A stretch of 27,996 nt of DNA from JANNAT01 sp031422555 (lineage in GTDB: Bacteria > Pseudomonadota > Alphaproteobacteria > Rhodobacterales > Rhodobacteraceae). Below the pieces are notes generated by a model. It ran no database searches. It was not told the origin of the DNA and saw only the letters and a list, made by a program, of their open reading frames with translations. This document shows positions 15,656 to 23,427 of this stretch, piece after piece (position 1 is the stretch's first letter; the number at the start of each line of letters is the position of its first letter). Made by a program: the position numbers and the translations under genes. The stretch spans positions 1 to 27,996 of the forward strand of contig JANPLZ010000118.1 of assembly GCA_031422555.1 (NCBI GenBank), in the 5' to 3' direction.

Positions 15656-16429
15656 TCATATTTCTGCACGCGGACGGCGGCTGAAGGTGACATCGCGCAA
15701 GATGATCTGGTTCATTTCCGGCCCTTCAAAAATCAGATCAACCCACAGCCGTTCCACCCGCTTTTCGTTCATCTTCGAATAGGCAAGGTCAAATTCAACC
15801 ATCACCTCTTCTTCGTTCAATGGCAATTCGCGGACGATTTGTTCGACATTGGGGCCATGCTTGATGTTCAGACGAGCGAAGATTTCCAGTGGTTTTTCCA
15901 TCTCGACGATAACATCCAGACGCAAGACATGCTTTTGCTTCAACCCGCGGGCGGCATCTTCGGGCAAATCGACCACCAACGACAAGAAAGACCCATCAAA
16001 GCGAAACACATCCATGCGAAAGCCAAAGGGCGCGATATCGGCGGCGCGGGTGTTGCGTATCTGGCGAACCGTCAGTTCGGTGCGGCGGCAGTCGTGGAAA
16101 ATCGTCGCCCCGTCATAAATCAATGCCTTGCCCGGCACGCTGGCAAATCCCGGCACCGGAATCGGGCCTTTCCACAGCTCTGGTCGCCATGCCCAATCAG
16201 TGCCCAGCGGTTTGCGGATCACATTCGGCCCGATCACTGGCAAAGCCAGACGGTGTTCGGCCTGATGGATCACCCGGTCAAGGTTGCGGCGCAAAGCCCG
16301 GGCGCGGGTGCGCAGACCGCGCAAGCCATCCAATGAACTGGTCGCCGCCTGATCACCGGCCAAGCCCCAACGGCGCAAAACGCGCTGATAAAGCAACCTG
16401 TCAATCAACCCGGACATCAGCCCCGCCAT
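15656..16429 (-). CDS. Uncharacterised protein, probably DUF6478 family
   Basis: The 257-residue protein resembles, from memory, a Rhodobacterales-specific family listed as DUF6478. No catalytic motif is visible. The N-terminus is basic and helical (DRLLYQRVLRRWG, then TRARALRRNLDRVIHQAEHRL). The middle is rich in aromatic residues (TDWAWRPELWKGP) and the rest alternates beta-strand-like stretches with acidic loops (LNEEEVMVEFDLAYSKMNEKRVERLWVDL is split across two strands). It lacks a signal peptide. Two starts are possible, 16429 and Met5 at 16417. It is first of a two-gene unit; the AT-rich gap upstream (16430-16553) probably holds the promoter. Confidence 0.72.
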   Translation of the reverse strand: MAGLMSGLIDRLLYQRVLRRWGLAGDQAATSSLDGLRGLRTRARALRRNLDRVIHQAEHRLALPVIGPNVIRKPLGTDWAWRPELWKGPIPVPGFASVPGKALIYDGATIFHDCRRTELTVRQIRNTRAADIAPFGFRMDVFRFDGSFLSLVVDLPEDAARGLKQKHVLRLDVIVEMEKPLEIFARLNIKHGPNVEQIVRELPLNEEEVMVEFDLAYSKMNEKRVERLWVDLIFEGPEMNQIILRDVTFSRRPRAEI

Positions 16430-16485
16430 AAACCCATCGCCCCATCATTGTTTCACAATTGGAAACGATTCTTTATTGCCGCACA

Positions 16486-16493
16486 ATGGTTAA
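16486..16493 (-). promoter_or_regulatory. Possible CtrA half-site (TTAACCAT)
   Basis: On the minus strand the octamer TTAACCAT matches the half-site bound by the alphaproteobacterial cell-cycle regulator CtrA. It lies 56 bases upstream of the DUF6478-like gene. A single octamer is weak evidence. Confidence 0.22.
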
Positions 16494-16513
16494 TACTCCA
16501 CCCCGAAGGCGAC

Positions 16514-16527
16514 GAATTCGCGAATTC
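16514..16527. repeat. Perfect 14-base palindrome GAATTCGCGAATTC
   Basis: The sequence is identical on both strands and stands in the AT-rich gap between the lipoprotein gene and the DUF6478-like gene. On the plus strand it is followed by CTTTTTC. It could be an operator or an end-of-gene hairpin; I cannot tell which. Confidence 0.45.
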
Positions 16528-16553
16528 TTTTTCAAATGGTCAAATTTACAGCG

Positions 16554-17141
16554 TCAGGCGGCGGATGGATTGGCTTTGCGCAAGGCTGCCAGCACGCTTT
16601 CCAACACTTTGCGGCTGTCAGCAGCGGTCAGCGGCAGCTCTGGGGTGCCGGTAGCAGAAATCGTGACCAGCCGCCCCTTTACGCCGATCACCGCGCGCCA
16701 ATAATCTCCGGCCCGCCGATCCTGCAGATGCAGCAAAAACGCATCGCCCACGCCCAGCGCCTCGATCACTTTGATATCAGACGCACGACCGTCGCGGCTG
16801 AGGGTGGCGCGACCTTGCGAAGAGGTGAAAAAGCCAGCCAGCGCACTGCCGCCTGCGGCCATGACGCCACCCGATGCAGCCTGTCCAATGGAAATCGAGA
16901 CCAACGCGGGAATGGCGTCAGCGGCATCGTTGCACCGACCCATCAGGATGACGGCGTTGTCGCCCCGCTCGCGGCTGGTGCTGCCGTCAATGCAATAGCC
17001 CGGTGGCACCCCTATTTGCAGCGCGCCACCCAAAACCGGGGCGGACCGCGATGATCCGATACCGGTTTGCGGCACGCAGCCCGACAGCAAAATCGCGGTC
17101 AGGATTGCGCCAAGACAGCTTTTATTGGTCCATGTAGACAT
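16554..17141 (-). CDS. Probable lipoprotein of unknown function
   Basis: The 195-residue protein begins with a lipoprotein signal peptide ending in a lipobox (Leu19-Ser20-Gly21-Cys22), so it should be lipidated at Cys22 and lie in the periplasm or the outer-membrane leaflet. The mature part includes PPGYCIDGSTSRERGDNAVILMG, two further cysteines (Cys50 and Cys70) that could form a disulfide, and an Ala-rich helical C-terminus. I do not recognise the family. The ATG at 17141 lies inside the end of ilvD, overlapping it by 20 bases, and has no separate ribosome binding site, which suggests translational coupling to ilvD. No functional link to branched-chain amino acid synthesis is evident. Confidence 0.8.
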   Translation of the reverse strand: MSTWTNKSCLGAILTAILLSGCVPQTGIGSSRSAPVLGGALQIGVPPGYCIDGSTSRERGDNAVILMGRCNDAADAIPALVSISIGQAASGGVMAAGGSALAGFFTSSQGRATLSRDGRASDIKVIEALGVGDAFLLHLQDRRAGDYWRAVIGVKGRLVTISATGTPELPLTAADSRKVLESVLAALRKANPSAA

Positions 17142-18858
17142 GTTTTTCGGCCTTCGCTCCGGGATGGGTCACTGCACCCCAACGCGCGCCACCAACCAGT
17201 TTGGCAAATTTCCAGATTGCACCGGTTTCATACTGGGTGGCGCGCGGACCGCCCCATGCGGCCTTGCGCGTCGCCAGTTCGGCATCACTTAACGCCACCG
17301 ACAATTCGCCGGTCAACGCGTTCAGCGTGATCATATCGCCATTTTGCAACAGCGCAATCGGTCCACCATGGGCCGCTTCGGGGCCAACGTGACCAACGCA
17401 GAACCCACGCGTCGCGCCGCTGAAGCGGCCATCGGTGATCAATGCCACTTTCTTGCCCATGCCCTGGCCGGAAAGCGCCGCCGTGGTTGACAGCATCTCG
17501 CGCATGCCCGGCCCACCTGCCGGGCCTTCGTTGCGGATCACCAGCACTTCGCCTTCTTTATAGTCGCGGGCCTTTACAGCCGCAAAGGCCTCTTCTTCGG
17601 ATTCGAACACCCGGGCGGGGCCGGAAAACACCTGTTCTTCGGGTGTCATGCCCGCCACTTTCACAATCGCGCCATCCGGGCAGATATTGCCACGCAAGCC
17701 GACAACGCCACCGGTTTTGGTGATTGGCGTGGCGGCTGGATAGATTACCCTGCCATCGGCCTCACCTGTGATCTGTTCCACTTCCTCGCCCAAAGTCTTG
17801 CCCGAGGCGGTGATGCAATCGGTGTGCAGCATGCCGATTTTCATCAACTCTTTCATCACCACCGGCACGCCGCCAACTTCGTAAAGATCTTTGGCGACGT
17901 ATTTACCGCCGGGCCGCAGATCGACGAAATAGGGCGTGTCGCGCATGATATCGGCCACGTCAAACAGATCAAACGCGATGCCTGCCTCATGCGCCATGGC
18001 GGGCAGATGCAAGGCCGCATTGGTAGACCCCCCGGTGCAAGCCACCACGCGCGCCGCATTTTCCAAGGATTTCAACGTCACAATGTCGCGGGCGCGAATG
18101 TTCTTTTCGATCAGGTGCATCACGGCAACGCCCGACGCCTCACCATATTGATCGCGCGATTCGTATGGCGCAGGCGCGCCGGATGAATTCAACAGCGCCA
18201 GACCAATCGCCTCGGACACACAAGCCATTGTGTTGGCGGTATATTGCGCGCCGCAAGCGCCCGATGACGGACAGGCCACCCGTTCCATGATTTCCAGCTC
18301 TGCCATGCTCATGGTGCCGGCCTGCACGCGACCAACGGCTTCGAACATGTCCTGAACCGTAATATCCTGCCCTTTGTAGCGGCCCGGCAGGATAGAGCCG
18401 CCATAGATAAACACCGACGGCACGTTCAACCGGATCATCGCCATCATCATGCCGGGCAGCGATTTGTCGCACCCTGCAAGACCGACCAGCGCGTCATAGC
18501 AATGGCCGCGCATCGTCAATTCAACCGTATCGGCAATTGCGTCCCGACTGGCCAGCGATGACCGCATCCCTTCATGCCCCATCGCAATGCCGTCGGTCAC
18601 GGTGATGGTGGTAAATTCCCGCGGAGTGCCACCGCCTTTTTTTACCCCATGCTTGACGATTTGCGCTTGACGGTTCAGCGCGATGTTGCAGGGTGCTGCC
18701 TCATTCCAGCAGGTGGCCACGCCAACCCAGGGCTGATGAATCTCTTCCTCGGTGATTCCCATGGCGTAAAAATACGACCGATGCGGCGCGCGGGCGGGCC
18801 CTTCGGTAACATGGCGGCTTGGAAGTTTGGATTTATCAAAACGCTGGTTGGTGGTCAT
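17122..18858 (-). CDS. ilvD: Dihydroxy-acid dehydratase, copy 1
   Basis: The enzyme dehydrates 2,3-dihydroxy-isovalerate and -methylvalerate in valine and isoleucine synthesis. The 578-residue product carries the three cluster cysteines (Cys57 in APCN, Cys130 in AGCDKS, Cys202 in GACGAQYTANT). It also has TVTDGIAMGHEGM, the metal-binding acid region, and the C-terminal GRFSGATRGFCVGHVGPEA. It is shorter than the 616-residue E. coli enzyme and looks like the shorter bacterial/plant type. ATG 18858 follows AGGAG by six bases. A candidate promoter at 18889-18916 is nearly repeated before copy 2. Leucine TTG and other AT-ending codons are more common here than in copy 2. The lipoprotein gene overlaps its 3' end. 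Confidence 0.96.
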   Translation of the reverse strand: MTTNQRFDKSKLPSRHVTEGPARAPHRSYFYAMGITEEEIHQPWVGVATCWNEAAPCNIALNRQAQIVKHGVKKGGGTPREFTTITVTDGIAMGHEGMRSSLASRDAIADTVELTMRGHCYDALVGLAGCDKSLPGMMMAMIRLNVPSVFIYGGSILPGRYKGQDITVQDMFEAVGRVQAGTMSMAELEIMERVACPSSGACGAQYTANTMACVSEAIGLALLNSSGAPAPYESRDQYGEASGVAVMHLIEKNIRARDIVTLKSLENAARVVACTGGSTNAALHLPAMAHEAGIAFDLFDVADIMRDTPYFVDLRPGGKYVAKDLYEVGGVPVVMKELMKIGMLHTDCITASGKTLGEEVEQITGEADGRVIYPAATPITKTGGVVGLRGNICPDGAIVKVAGMTPEEQVFSGPARVFESEEEAFAAVKARDYKEGEVLVIRNEGPAGGPGMREMLSTTAALSGQGMGKKVALITDGRFSGATRGFCVGHVGPEAAHGGPIALLQNGDMITLNALTGELSVALSDAELATRKAAWGGPRATQYETGAIWKFAKLVGGARWGAVTHPGAKAEKHVYMDQ

Positions 18859-18888
18859 GGCGGCTCCTGCAACTTGGCTTGACTGCAG

Positions 18889-18916
18889 GGATAATCGGGT
18901 GCCGCGCGCGGAGCAA
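18889..18916 (-). promoter_or_regulatory. Candidate promoter of ilvD copy 1
   Basis: On the minus strand TTGCTC (-35-like) and TTATCC (-10-like) are 16 bases apart, with a CGCGCGCGG stretch between them and CTG after the -10. The same layout occurs before ilvD copy 2, which supports function. The -10 ends 30 bases before the ATG. Confidence 0.5.
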
Positions 18917-18942
18917 GCTGGATTGCGCGGTGGAACCATGAC

Positions 18943-18972
18943 TTGAACAGCGTCATCGCGCTGGCATAGGCT
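18943..18972 (+). promoter_or_regulatory. Candidate promoter of the M15-like/M23 gene pair
   Basis: TTGAAC (18943-18948) and TAGGCT (18967-18972) are 18 bases apart, ending 26 bases before the ATG at 18999. The -10 is weak. It is divergent from the ilvD copy 1 promoter. Confidence 0.3.
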
Positions 18973-18998
18973 GCGACAAACAGCCAAGGCGATATCCG

Positions 18999-19667
18999 AT
19001 GCGCGCCATCACGTCCTTTGCACTGCTGGAAAAACTGGGCCGCACCCGGCTATCGCAGCATTTCTTTTTGCGCGAGTTTCTGTATTCCGAAATTGGCAAT
19101 TTTCACGGCCTGCCGAACCTGCCCGACAATCCTGATCTGATGATCGCCGCAGGCACCCGGTTGGCCTGCGAATTGCTGGACCCTCTGGTTGAAACCTTTG
19201 GCCCGATTGCTGTGCGGTCGTCCTATCGCAGCCCTTCGGTGAACGGTTTTGGCAATAAAAATGGCCTCAATTGCGCGCTGAATTCCACCAGTTATGCGGG
19301 CCATATCTGGGATCAGCGCGATGCACAGGGCCGGATGGGGGCCTGTGCTTGCATCGTCGTTCCATGGTTTGCCGATCAGTATGACCAAGGTCGCGACTGG
19401 CGTGATCTGGCATGGTGGCTGCATGACCATCTGCCCTATTCCGAAATTCAGTTTTTCCCGCAACGCGCTGCGTTCAATCTGACATGGCGCGCGCCGCCCG
19501 CAGGCAAAATATCGTCCTATATTGTGCCAAAAGGCATCTTGCTGGCAGGCGGGACCGAACCAACCGAACCGCGCACCACCCGCCAAGACCGCTATGCCGA
19601 TTTCCCTCCCTTTCGCGGCATCGCCTATCCGGCGCGGCCTGCCCGATATGAACGGACCCTGCGATGA
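18999..19667 (+). CDS. Peptidase M15-like protein
   Basis: The 222-residue protein has the early motif LSQHFFLREFLYSE and the segment VRSSYRSPSVNG (about 72-83), which resemble the start of the M15 (VanY/zinc D-Ala-D-Ala carboxypeptidase) fold. The following TSYAGHIWDQRD supplies a His and Asp where M15 enzymes have their zinc ligands, but the canonical S-x-H-x-x-G-x-A-x-D spacing is not intact, so catalysis is doubtful. No signal peptide is visible, which is odd for a cell-wall enzyme. Its stop overlaps the start of the M23 gene by four bases (19664-19667). The pairing suggests a joint role, possibly in peptidoglycan; I infer this only from the folds. Confidence 0.65.
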   Translation: MRAITSFALLEKLGRTRLSQHFFLREFLYSEIGNFHGLPNLPDNPDLMIAAGTRLACELLDPLVETFGPIAVRSSYRSPSVNGFGNKNGLNCALNSTSYAGHIWDQRDAQGRMGACACIVVPWFADQYDQGRDWRDLAWWLHDHLPYSEIQFFPQRAAFNLTWRAPPAGKISSYIVPKGILLAGGTEPTEPRTTRQDRYADFPPFRGIAYPARPARYERTLR

Positions 19668-20530
19668 TCACCGCTGCATTTCTGAACGGCCAATCCGATC
19701 TTTACACAGCGCTTCGTAGTCTGGGTTTGGGGGACGACGCGCTGCCTGATATTCTGAACGCCTGTGACGCCGAAACAAAAGCGCGGTTGATGTCGGTTGA
19801 TCAAGGGCTGTTGCGCGCGATCATGCGGCAAAATGTTGACGGGTCAGGTGCGGCGGACAAGATCAGGGCCTATCTGATGGCCGCGTCGCCTGCACAGATG
19901 TTCTTGCCTGATGTGGCGCGCAGCCCCACCCTGACCCTGCTGACCGCGGGCCAGCACCCCGATATGCCACCGTTTTCTGACCGGGCTTTTGACGTTTGGT
20001 TTGCCGCCAAAGCGGTGGCTTACGGTATCGGCACCTATTGCGAGAAACGATCCGTCTATGAAACCGACGCCTTTGCAGATGCCGCAAGCCCCGAACGCCG
20101 CACGGTGCATCTGGGTATTGACGTGTTCGCGCCTGCGATGACGCCGGTGCATGCGCCCTTGGCGGGCACAGTTTTGCACGTAACCTACAACGCCGACCAT
20201 CTGGATTATGGCAACACCCTGATCTTGCAGCACAGCGCGGACGGCCTGCCCTTTTACACGCTCTATGGCCATCTGGCGGGCACGCTGCCCACGCTACTCG
20301 CCGTTGGTGATACCATTGCGCCGGGCCAACTGATTGCGCATTTGGGCGATTGGCCCGAAAACGGCGGCTGGGCGGCGCATCTGCATTTCCAGATTATGAC
20401 TGATATGCTGGAACAACGCAGCGGCAACTTCTTTGGCGTTGGCCATGAAAGCCTGCTGGATGTGTGGCAAGACATTTGCATTGATCCAAATCTGGTGCTG
20501 CGGCTGGCCCCGGAAAAGCTGACCCTTTAA
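19664..20530 (+). CDS. M23-family (LytM-type) metallopeptidase-like protein
   Basis: The 288-residue protein has an unrecognised helical N-terminal half (1-120). A LytM/M23 domain follows, with the expected zinc ligands His149 and Asp153 (HLGIDVFAP), His203 (YGHL) and His241 in HLHFQ, with His239 nearby. The glycine-rich barrel motif APLAGTVLHV and GDTIAPGQLIAHLGD are also typical. M23 enzymes cut peptidoglycan peptides in the periplasm, yet I see no signal peptide, so the site of action is uncertain. Related M23 domains occur fused to kinase/aminotransferase proteins, so a non-wall role is possible. It is coupled to the M15-like gene by an ATGA overlap. Confidence 0.82.
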   Translation: MITAAFLNGQSDLYTALRSLGLGDDALPDILNACDAETKARLMSVDQGLLRAIMRQNVDGSGAADKIRAYLMAASPAQMFLPDVARSPTLTLLTAGQHPDMPPFSDRAFDVWFAAKAVAYGIGTYCEKRSVYETDAFADAASPERRTVHLGIDVFAPAMTPVHAPLAGTVLHVTYNADHLDYGNTLILQHSADGLPFYTLYGHLAGTLPTLLAVGDTIAPGQLIAHLGDWPENGGWAAHLHFQIMTDMLEQRSGNFFGVGHESLLDVWQDICIDPNLVLRLAPEKLTL

Positions 20531-20664
20531 GGCCAAACTGCGCCGCAGCGGATCCCTATTCGTTGATTTGAAACGACTATCCCTGTCCAATTATGTTTCC
20601 AGCCCTGCAACGATGCGCGAGAATACCCCGGATAGAACGCGAATACGCCCCGATCCTGCCTGAT

Positions 20665-20670
20665 TTGACA
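20665..20670 (+). promoter_or_regulatory. Consensus -35 box upstream of the LysR-type gene
   Basis: A perfect TTGACA lies 45 bases before the ATG of the LysR gene. No convincing -10 stands 16-18 bases downstream (TGCCCA at 17), so this is only a partial promoter. The rest of the gap 20531-20715 shows a small CTGCG/CGCAG inverted repeat near 20539 and nothing else I can name. Confidence 0.25.
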
Positions 20671-20715
20671 GCCAATAAGGTCACATCTGCCCACTCTGCT
20701 GCCTTGGGGAAAACA

Positions 20716-21621
20716 ATGGACCGACTAACCGAAATGGAAGCCTTTGCCACGGTCGTAGACCAAGGCGGCTTTACCGACGCTGCCAAGAAGATGGGGATAT
20801 CGAAATCCGCCGTATCAAAGCACGTCTCCGCCCTAGAGGCCCGCCTTGGCGCGCGGCTTTTGAACCGGACAACCCGCCGCGTCTCACCGACCGAGATCGG
20901 TCTTGCCTATTACGACCGCGCCCGCCGCGTGCTGAACGATGCGGGCGAGGCTGATGCGCTGGTAACGTCGATGCAATCCGCCCCGTCGGGCCTGTTGCGC
21001 ATTTCGGTGGCTACAGATTTCGGGGTGAACCTGCTGTCGCCGATTTTGGGAGATTTCTTGCTGGAATATCCTGATATTACCGTCAACATGGTGCTGAACA
21101 ACCGCTATGTGGAACTGATTTCCGAGGGCTTCGACCTGGCGATCCGGGTGGGCGAACTGGAGGACAGCTCCCTGCGCGCCCGCAAGCTGACCGAAACCAC
21201 CAAGCGGATGATCGCGTCACCCAACTATTTCCAGAAATACGGGCGCCCGATGAAGGTCGACGACCTGAACGAACACAAACTGCTGCACTATTCCAACCAG
21301 GCCAACGGCAACGTCTGGCGCGTGCCCACCCACACCGGGGAAAAGCGGCAAGTGCGCACGGCAGGCTGGCTGACGGTGAACGACGGGCAAAGCCTGCTGA
21401 ACGCCGCCATCAGCGGCCTTGGCATCGCCTATCTGCCGTCGTTCCTGTATGCGGATTCGATGCGTTCGGGGCAGGTGGAAGAGGCCATTCCCGGATTGCC
21501 GGTCGAGATCCTCGGCATCTATGCCGTGTACCCGCCGGGCCGGTTCACCCAGCCCAAGGTGCGGGCCTTCATCGACTTTCTGGCGCGCCGCTATTCCGAC
21601 AAGGGGCCGGACAACTGGTGA
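20716..21621 (+). CDS. LysR-family transcriptional regulator; composition switch inside the gene
   Basis: The 301-residue regulator has an N-terminal winged helix-turn-helix (about 1-60: MDRLTEMEAFATVV, FTDAAKKMGISKSAVSKHVS, LEARLGARLLNRTTR). A substrate-binding domain follows from about residue 90 (GLLRISVATDFG, then SEGFDLAIRVGEL, then GLGIAYLPSFL). It belongs to a well-conserved group in Rhodobacteraceae. I chose ATG 20716 because it gives the family N-terminus; the frame is open 41 codons upstream. Codon use changes within the gene: of 15 leucine codons before about 21065, six are CTG, four TTG, three CTT and two CTA; after it 15 of 18 are CTG. The effector and targets are unknown. Confidence 0.92.
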   Translation: MDRLTEMEAFATVVDQGGFTDAAKKMGISKSAVSKHVSALEARLGARLLNRTTRRVSPTEIGLAYYDRARRVLNDAGEADALVTSMQSAPSGLLRISVATDFGVNLLSPILGDFLLEYPDITVNMVLNNRYVELISEGFDLAIRVGELEDSSLRARKLTETTKRMIASPNYFQKYGRPMKVDDLNEHKLLHYSNQANGNVWRVPTHTGEKRQVRTAGWLTVNDGQSLLNAAISGLGIAYLPSFLYADSMRSGQVEEAIPGLPVEILGIYAVYPPGRFTQPKVRAFIDFLARRYSDKGPDNW

Positions 21622-21696
21622 TCCAGGTGGACAGGTGGCCATCAGGGGCGGCTTCGGCCGCCCTTTCTGCATTTGCGGCCCGGTCCCGCAGTCACG

Positions 21697-22695
21697 TCAT
21701 TCGACGGCGGTGACCACCACCTCGACCCGGCGGTTGGCCTGCTGGCCTGCCGGGGTCAGGTTCGACGCGCGGGGGGCCAGATAGCCCACTCCCTCGGCCG
21801 TCACCTGCCCGCGCGGCACGTCGTACTGTCCCACCAGCACGGCGCGCACCTGTTCGGCGCGGCGGCGCGAGATGGCGATGTTGGTCTCCAGCCCGCCCGA
21901 GGCATCGGTGTGCCCGACCAGCGCCACCTGCCGCCCCGCGCCTGCCTTGAGCCATCCGGCCAGCACCGACAGCGACGTATAGTCGCCGGCCTCAAGCTCT
22001 GTCGCACCGGGGGCAAAGCGCAGGTCGTCCAGACTGGCCGTGCCGTCAGCCTCAAGCCGCGCCACAAGGTTGGACGTGTCCGCGATGTTGGCCGATGACA
22101 ACGTCACCGTCTGCCCGGTGACGTCGGGCAAGTCACTGGTCGGCACGACGGGGCGGCGCTTTGGCGGGGCCGGGTCGGACGCCAGCCGAAGCGTCGGCAG
22201 CGTGGTCACCGCCGCCGTCACGCGGGTCAGTTGCACGAACCCCGCACTGGCCGACCGGCTGACGATCAGGCTGGCCACATCGCCCGCCTTTTCGGCGGCA
22301 AGATAGCGGAAGTCGCCCAGATCGACATGCATTGCGGGTTCCGGCAGCACGTCGGTCGCAAACCGGAAATCGAAGCCGCCACAGGCGCGGGCCTCGCATT
22401 CGTAGACCACCTTGTAGCCTTGCGCCTCGACCTGCGCGCGCATCACCCGCATCAGCGCCAGCGTGGTCTGGTCCGCGCCCTCGATCCGCCAGGACCGCGC
22501 CTCGACCGCGCCCTCGGCCAGCCTGGTGGGCACGACCTTGCCGTCAAACGGGCCGGTCGGCAGGCGATAGCTGGCCAGCCGGTCTGCCGTTCCGGCGGTC
22601 TCGGTCGCGGGGTCGGGGAACGCCAGAGTCAGAGCATCAGCGGGGTTGCCAAGGGCGATGGCCAGGCCAAGCACCAGCATCGGGGTCGGTTTCAC
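21697..22695 (-). CDS. OmpA-family outer-membrane/periplasmic protein
   Basis: The 332-residue protein starts with a Sec signal peptide (MKPTPMLVLGLAIALG, cleavage near ADA). The middle region (about 25-200) is unrecognised and has a Cys pair (ECEARACGGF) that may form a disulfide. The C-terminal OmpA domain (about 220-332) binds peptidoglycan: LVGHTDASGGLETNIAISRRRAEQV holds the conserved Asp and Arg-type ligand region (shown in two parts), and GVGYLAPRASN and NRRVEVVVT complete it. It is first to stop in a minus-strand block with the GNAT and CinA-N-like genes. GC and CTG use are high compared with genes left of 21 kb. Confidence 0.9.
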   Translation of the reverse strand: MKPTPMLVLGLAIALGNPADALTLAFPDPATETAGTADRLASYRLPTGPFDGKVVPTRLAEGAVEARSWRIEGADQTTLALMRVMRAQVEAQGYKVVYECEARACGGFDFRFATDVLPEPAMHVDLGDFRYLAAEKAGDVASLIVSRSASAGFVQLTRVTAAVTTLPTLRLASDPAPPKRRPVVPTSDLPDVTGQTVTLSSANIADTSNLVARLEADGTASLDDLRFAPGATELEAGDYTSLSVLAGWLKAGAGRQVALVGHTDASGGLETNIAISRRRAEQVRAVLVGQYDVPRGQVTAEGVGYLAPRASNLTPAGQQANRRVEVVVTAVE

Positions 22696-22707
22696 TGCTC
22701 TGGCCTC

Positions 22708-23427
22708 TCACGGGCGCACTTGGGTTCGATAGTGATAGTGTCCCACAAGTTGCATCCCCAGGGAAGCATAGAGCGCCCGTGCAGGCGCATTGCCGCGCGT
22801 GACGGCCAGCGCCAGCCAGTCCGCCCCTGCCGCCTGTGCCCAGGCCGCCGCAGCACCCATGATGTTGCGCGCGCTGCCCTGACGCTGCAGTGCGGGCACC
22901 ACCGTCAGCGCATGCAAATACGCGATGCCCCCGGCAAGGGCGACATAGGCGGTTCCCGCAGGCCGGTCGCCGCTGCGCCCCAGCAACGCCGCCTTGGGTC
23001 CGGCGGCCCGGTCCATGATCGCCTGCTTGCCCGCGCCGATGCCGCCCTCGTCCCAGATCAGCCGCTGGATCGCCAGCGGCGGCCACAGCGGAAAGGCCGT
23101 CATCGCGGGCGGTGCCGTCAGCGCCTGCAAGGGGGCCAGATACAGCACGACCTCGTCACCCATCCCCCAGCCCGCAGCCGCCAGCGTGGCGTCCAGCGCG
23201 TCCTCGCCCTGCCGTACCATCACCAGTCCCGGCTGACCCAGCCGCGCTGCCGCCTGCACCAGTGGTGCCACGTCATCCGCCGCAACCGGCGCTTCGGCCA
23301 CCGCACAGGTCACCCGGTTGCCGCCCCCCGGCCCCGCGCGCAAGATCCACGGCCCGATGCGATGCTGGGCCAGCGGCGGCCAGCTTGCCGTCATGTGGTG
23401 CAGCAATGTCGCGGCATCGGGCGTCAT
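22708..23427 (-). CDS. GNAT-family N-acetyltransferase
   Basis: The 239-residue protein has a degenerate N-terminal half (HRIGPWILRAGPGGGNR) and a C-terminal acetyl-CoA-binding GNAT domain. The latter shows AYLHALTVVPALQRQGSARNIM (motif A, with the Q-x-x-G-x-A loop) and ARALYASLGMQLVGHYHYR (motif B). The substrate is unknown. It overlaps the CinA-N-like gene by four bases (23424-23427) and is followed 12 bases later by the OmpA gene, so all three are probably one operon. Confidence 0.88.
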   Translation of the reverse strand: MTPDAATLLHHMTASWPPLAQHRIGPWILRAGPGGGNRVTCAVAEAPVAADDVAPLVQAAARLGQPGLVMVRQGEDALDATLAAAGWGMGDEVVLYLAPLQALTAPPAMTAFPLWPPLAIQRLIWDEGGIGAGKQAIMDRAAGPKAALLGRSGDRPAGTAYVALAGGIAYLHALTVVPALQRQGSARNIMGAAAAWAQAAGADWLALAVTRGNAPARALYASLGMQLVGHYHYRTQVRP

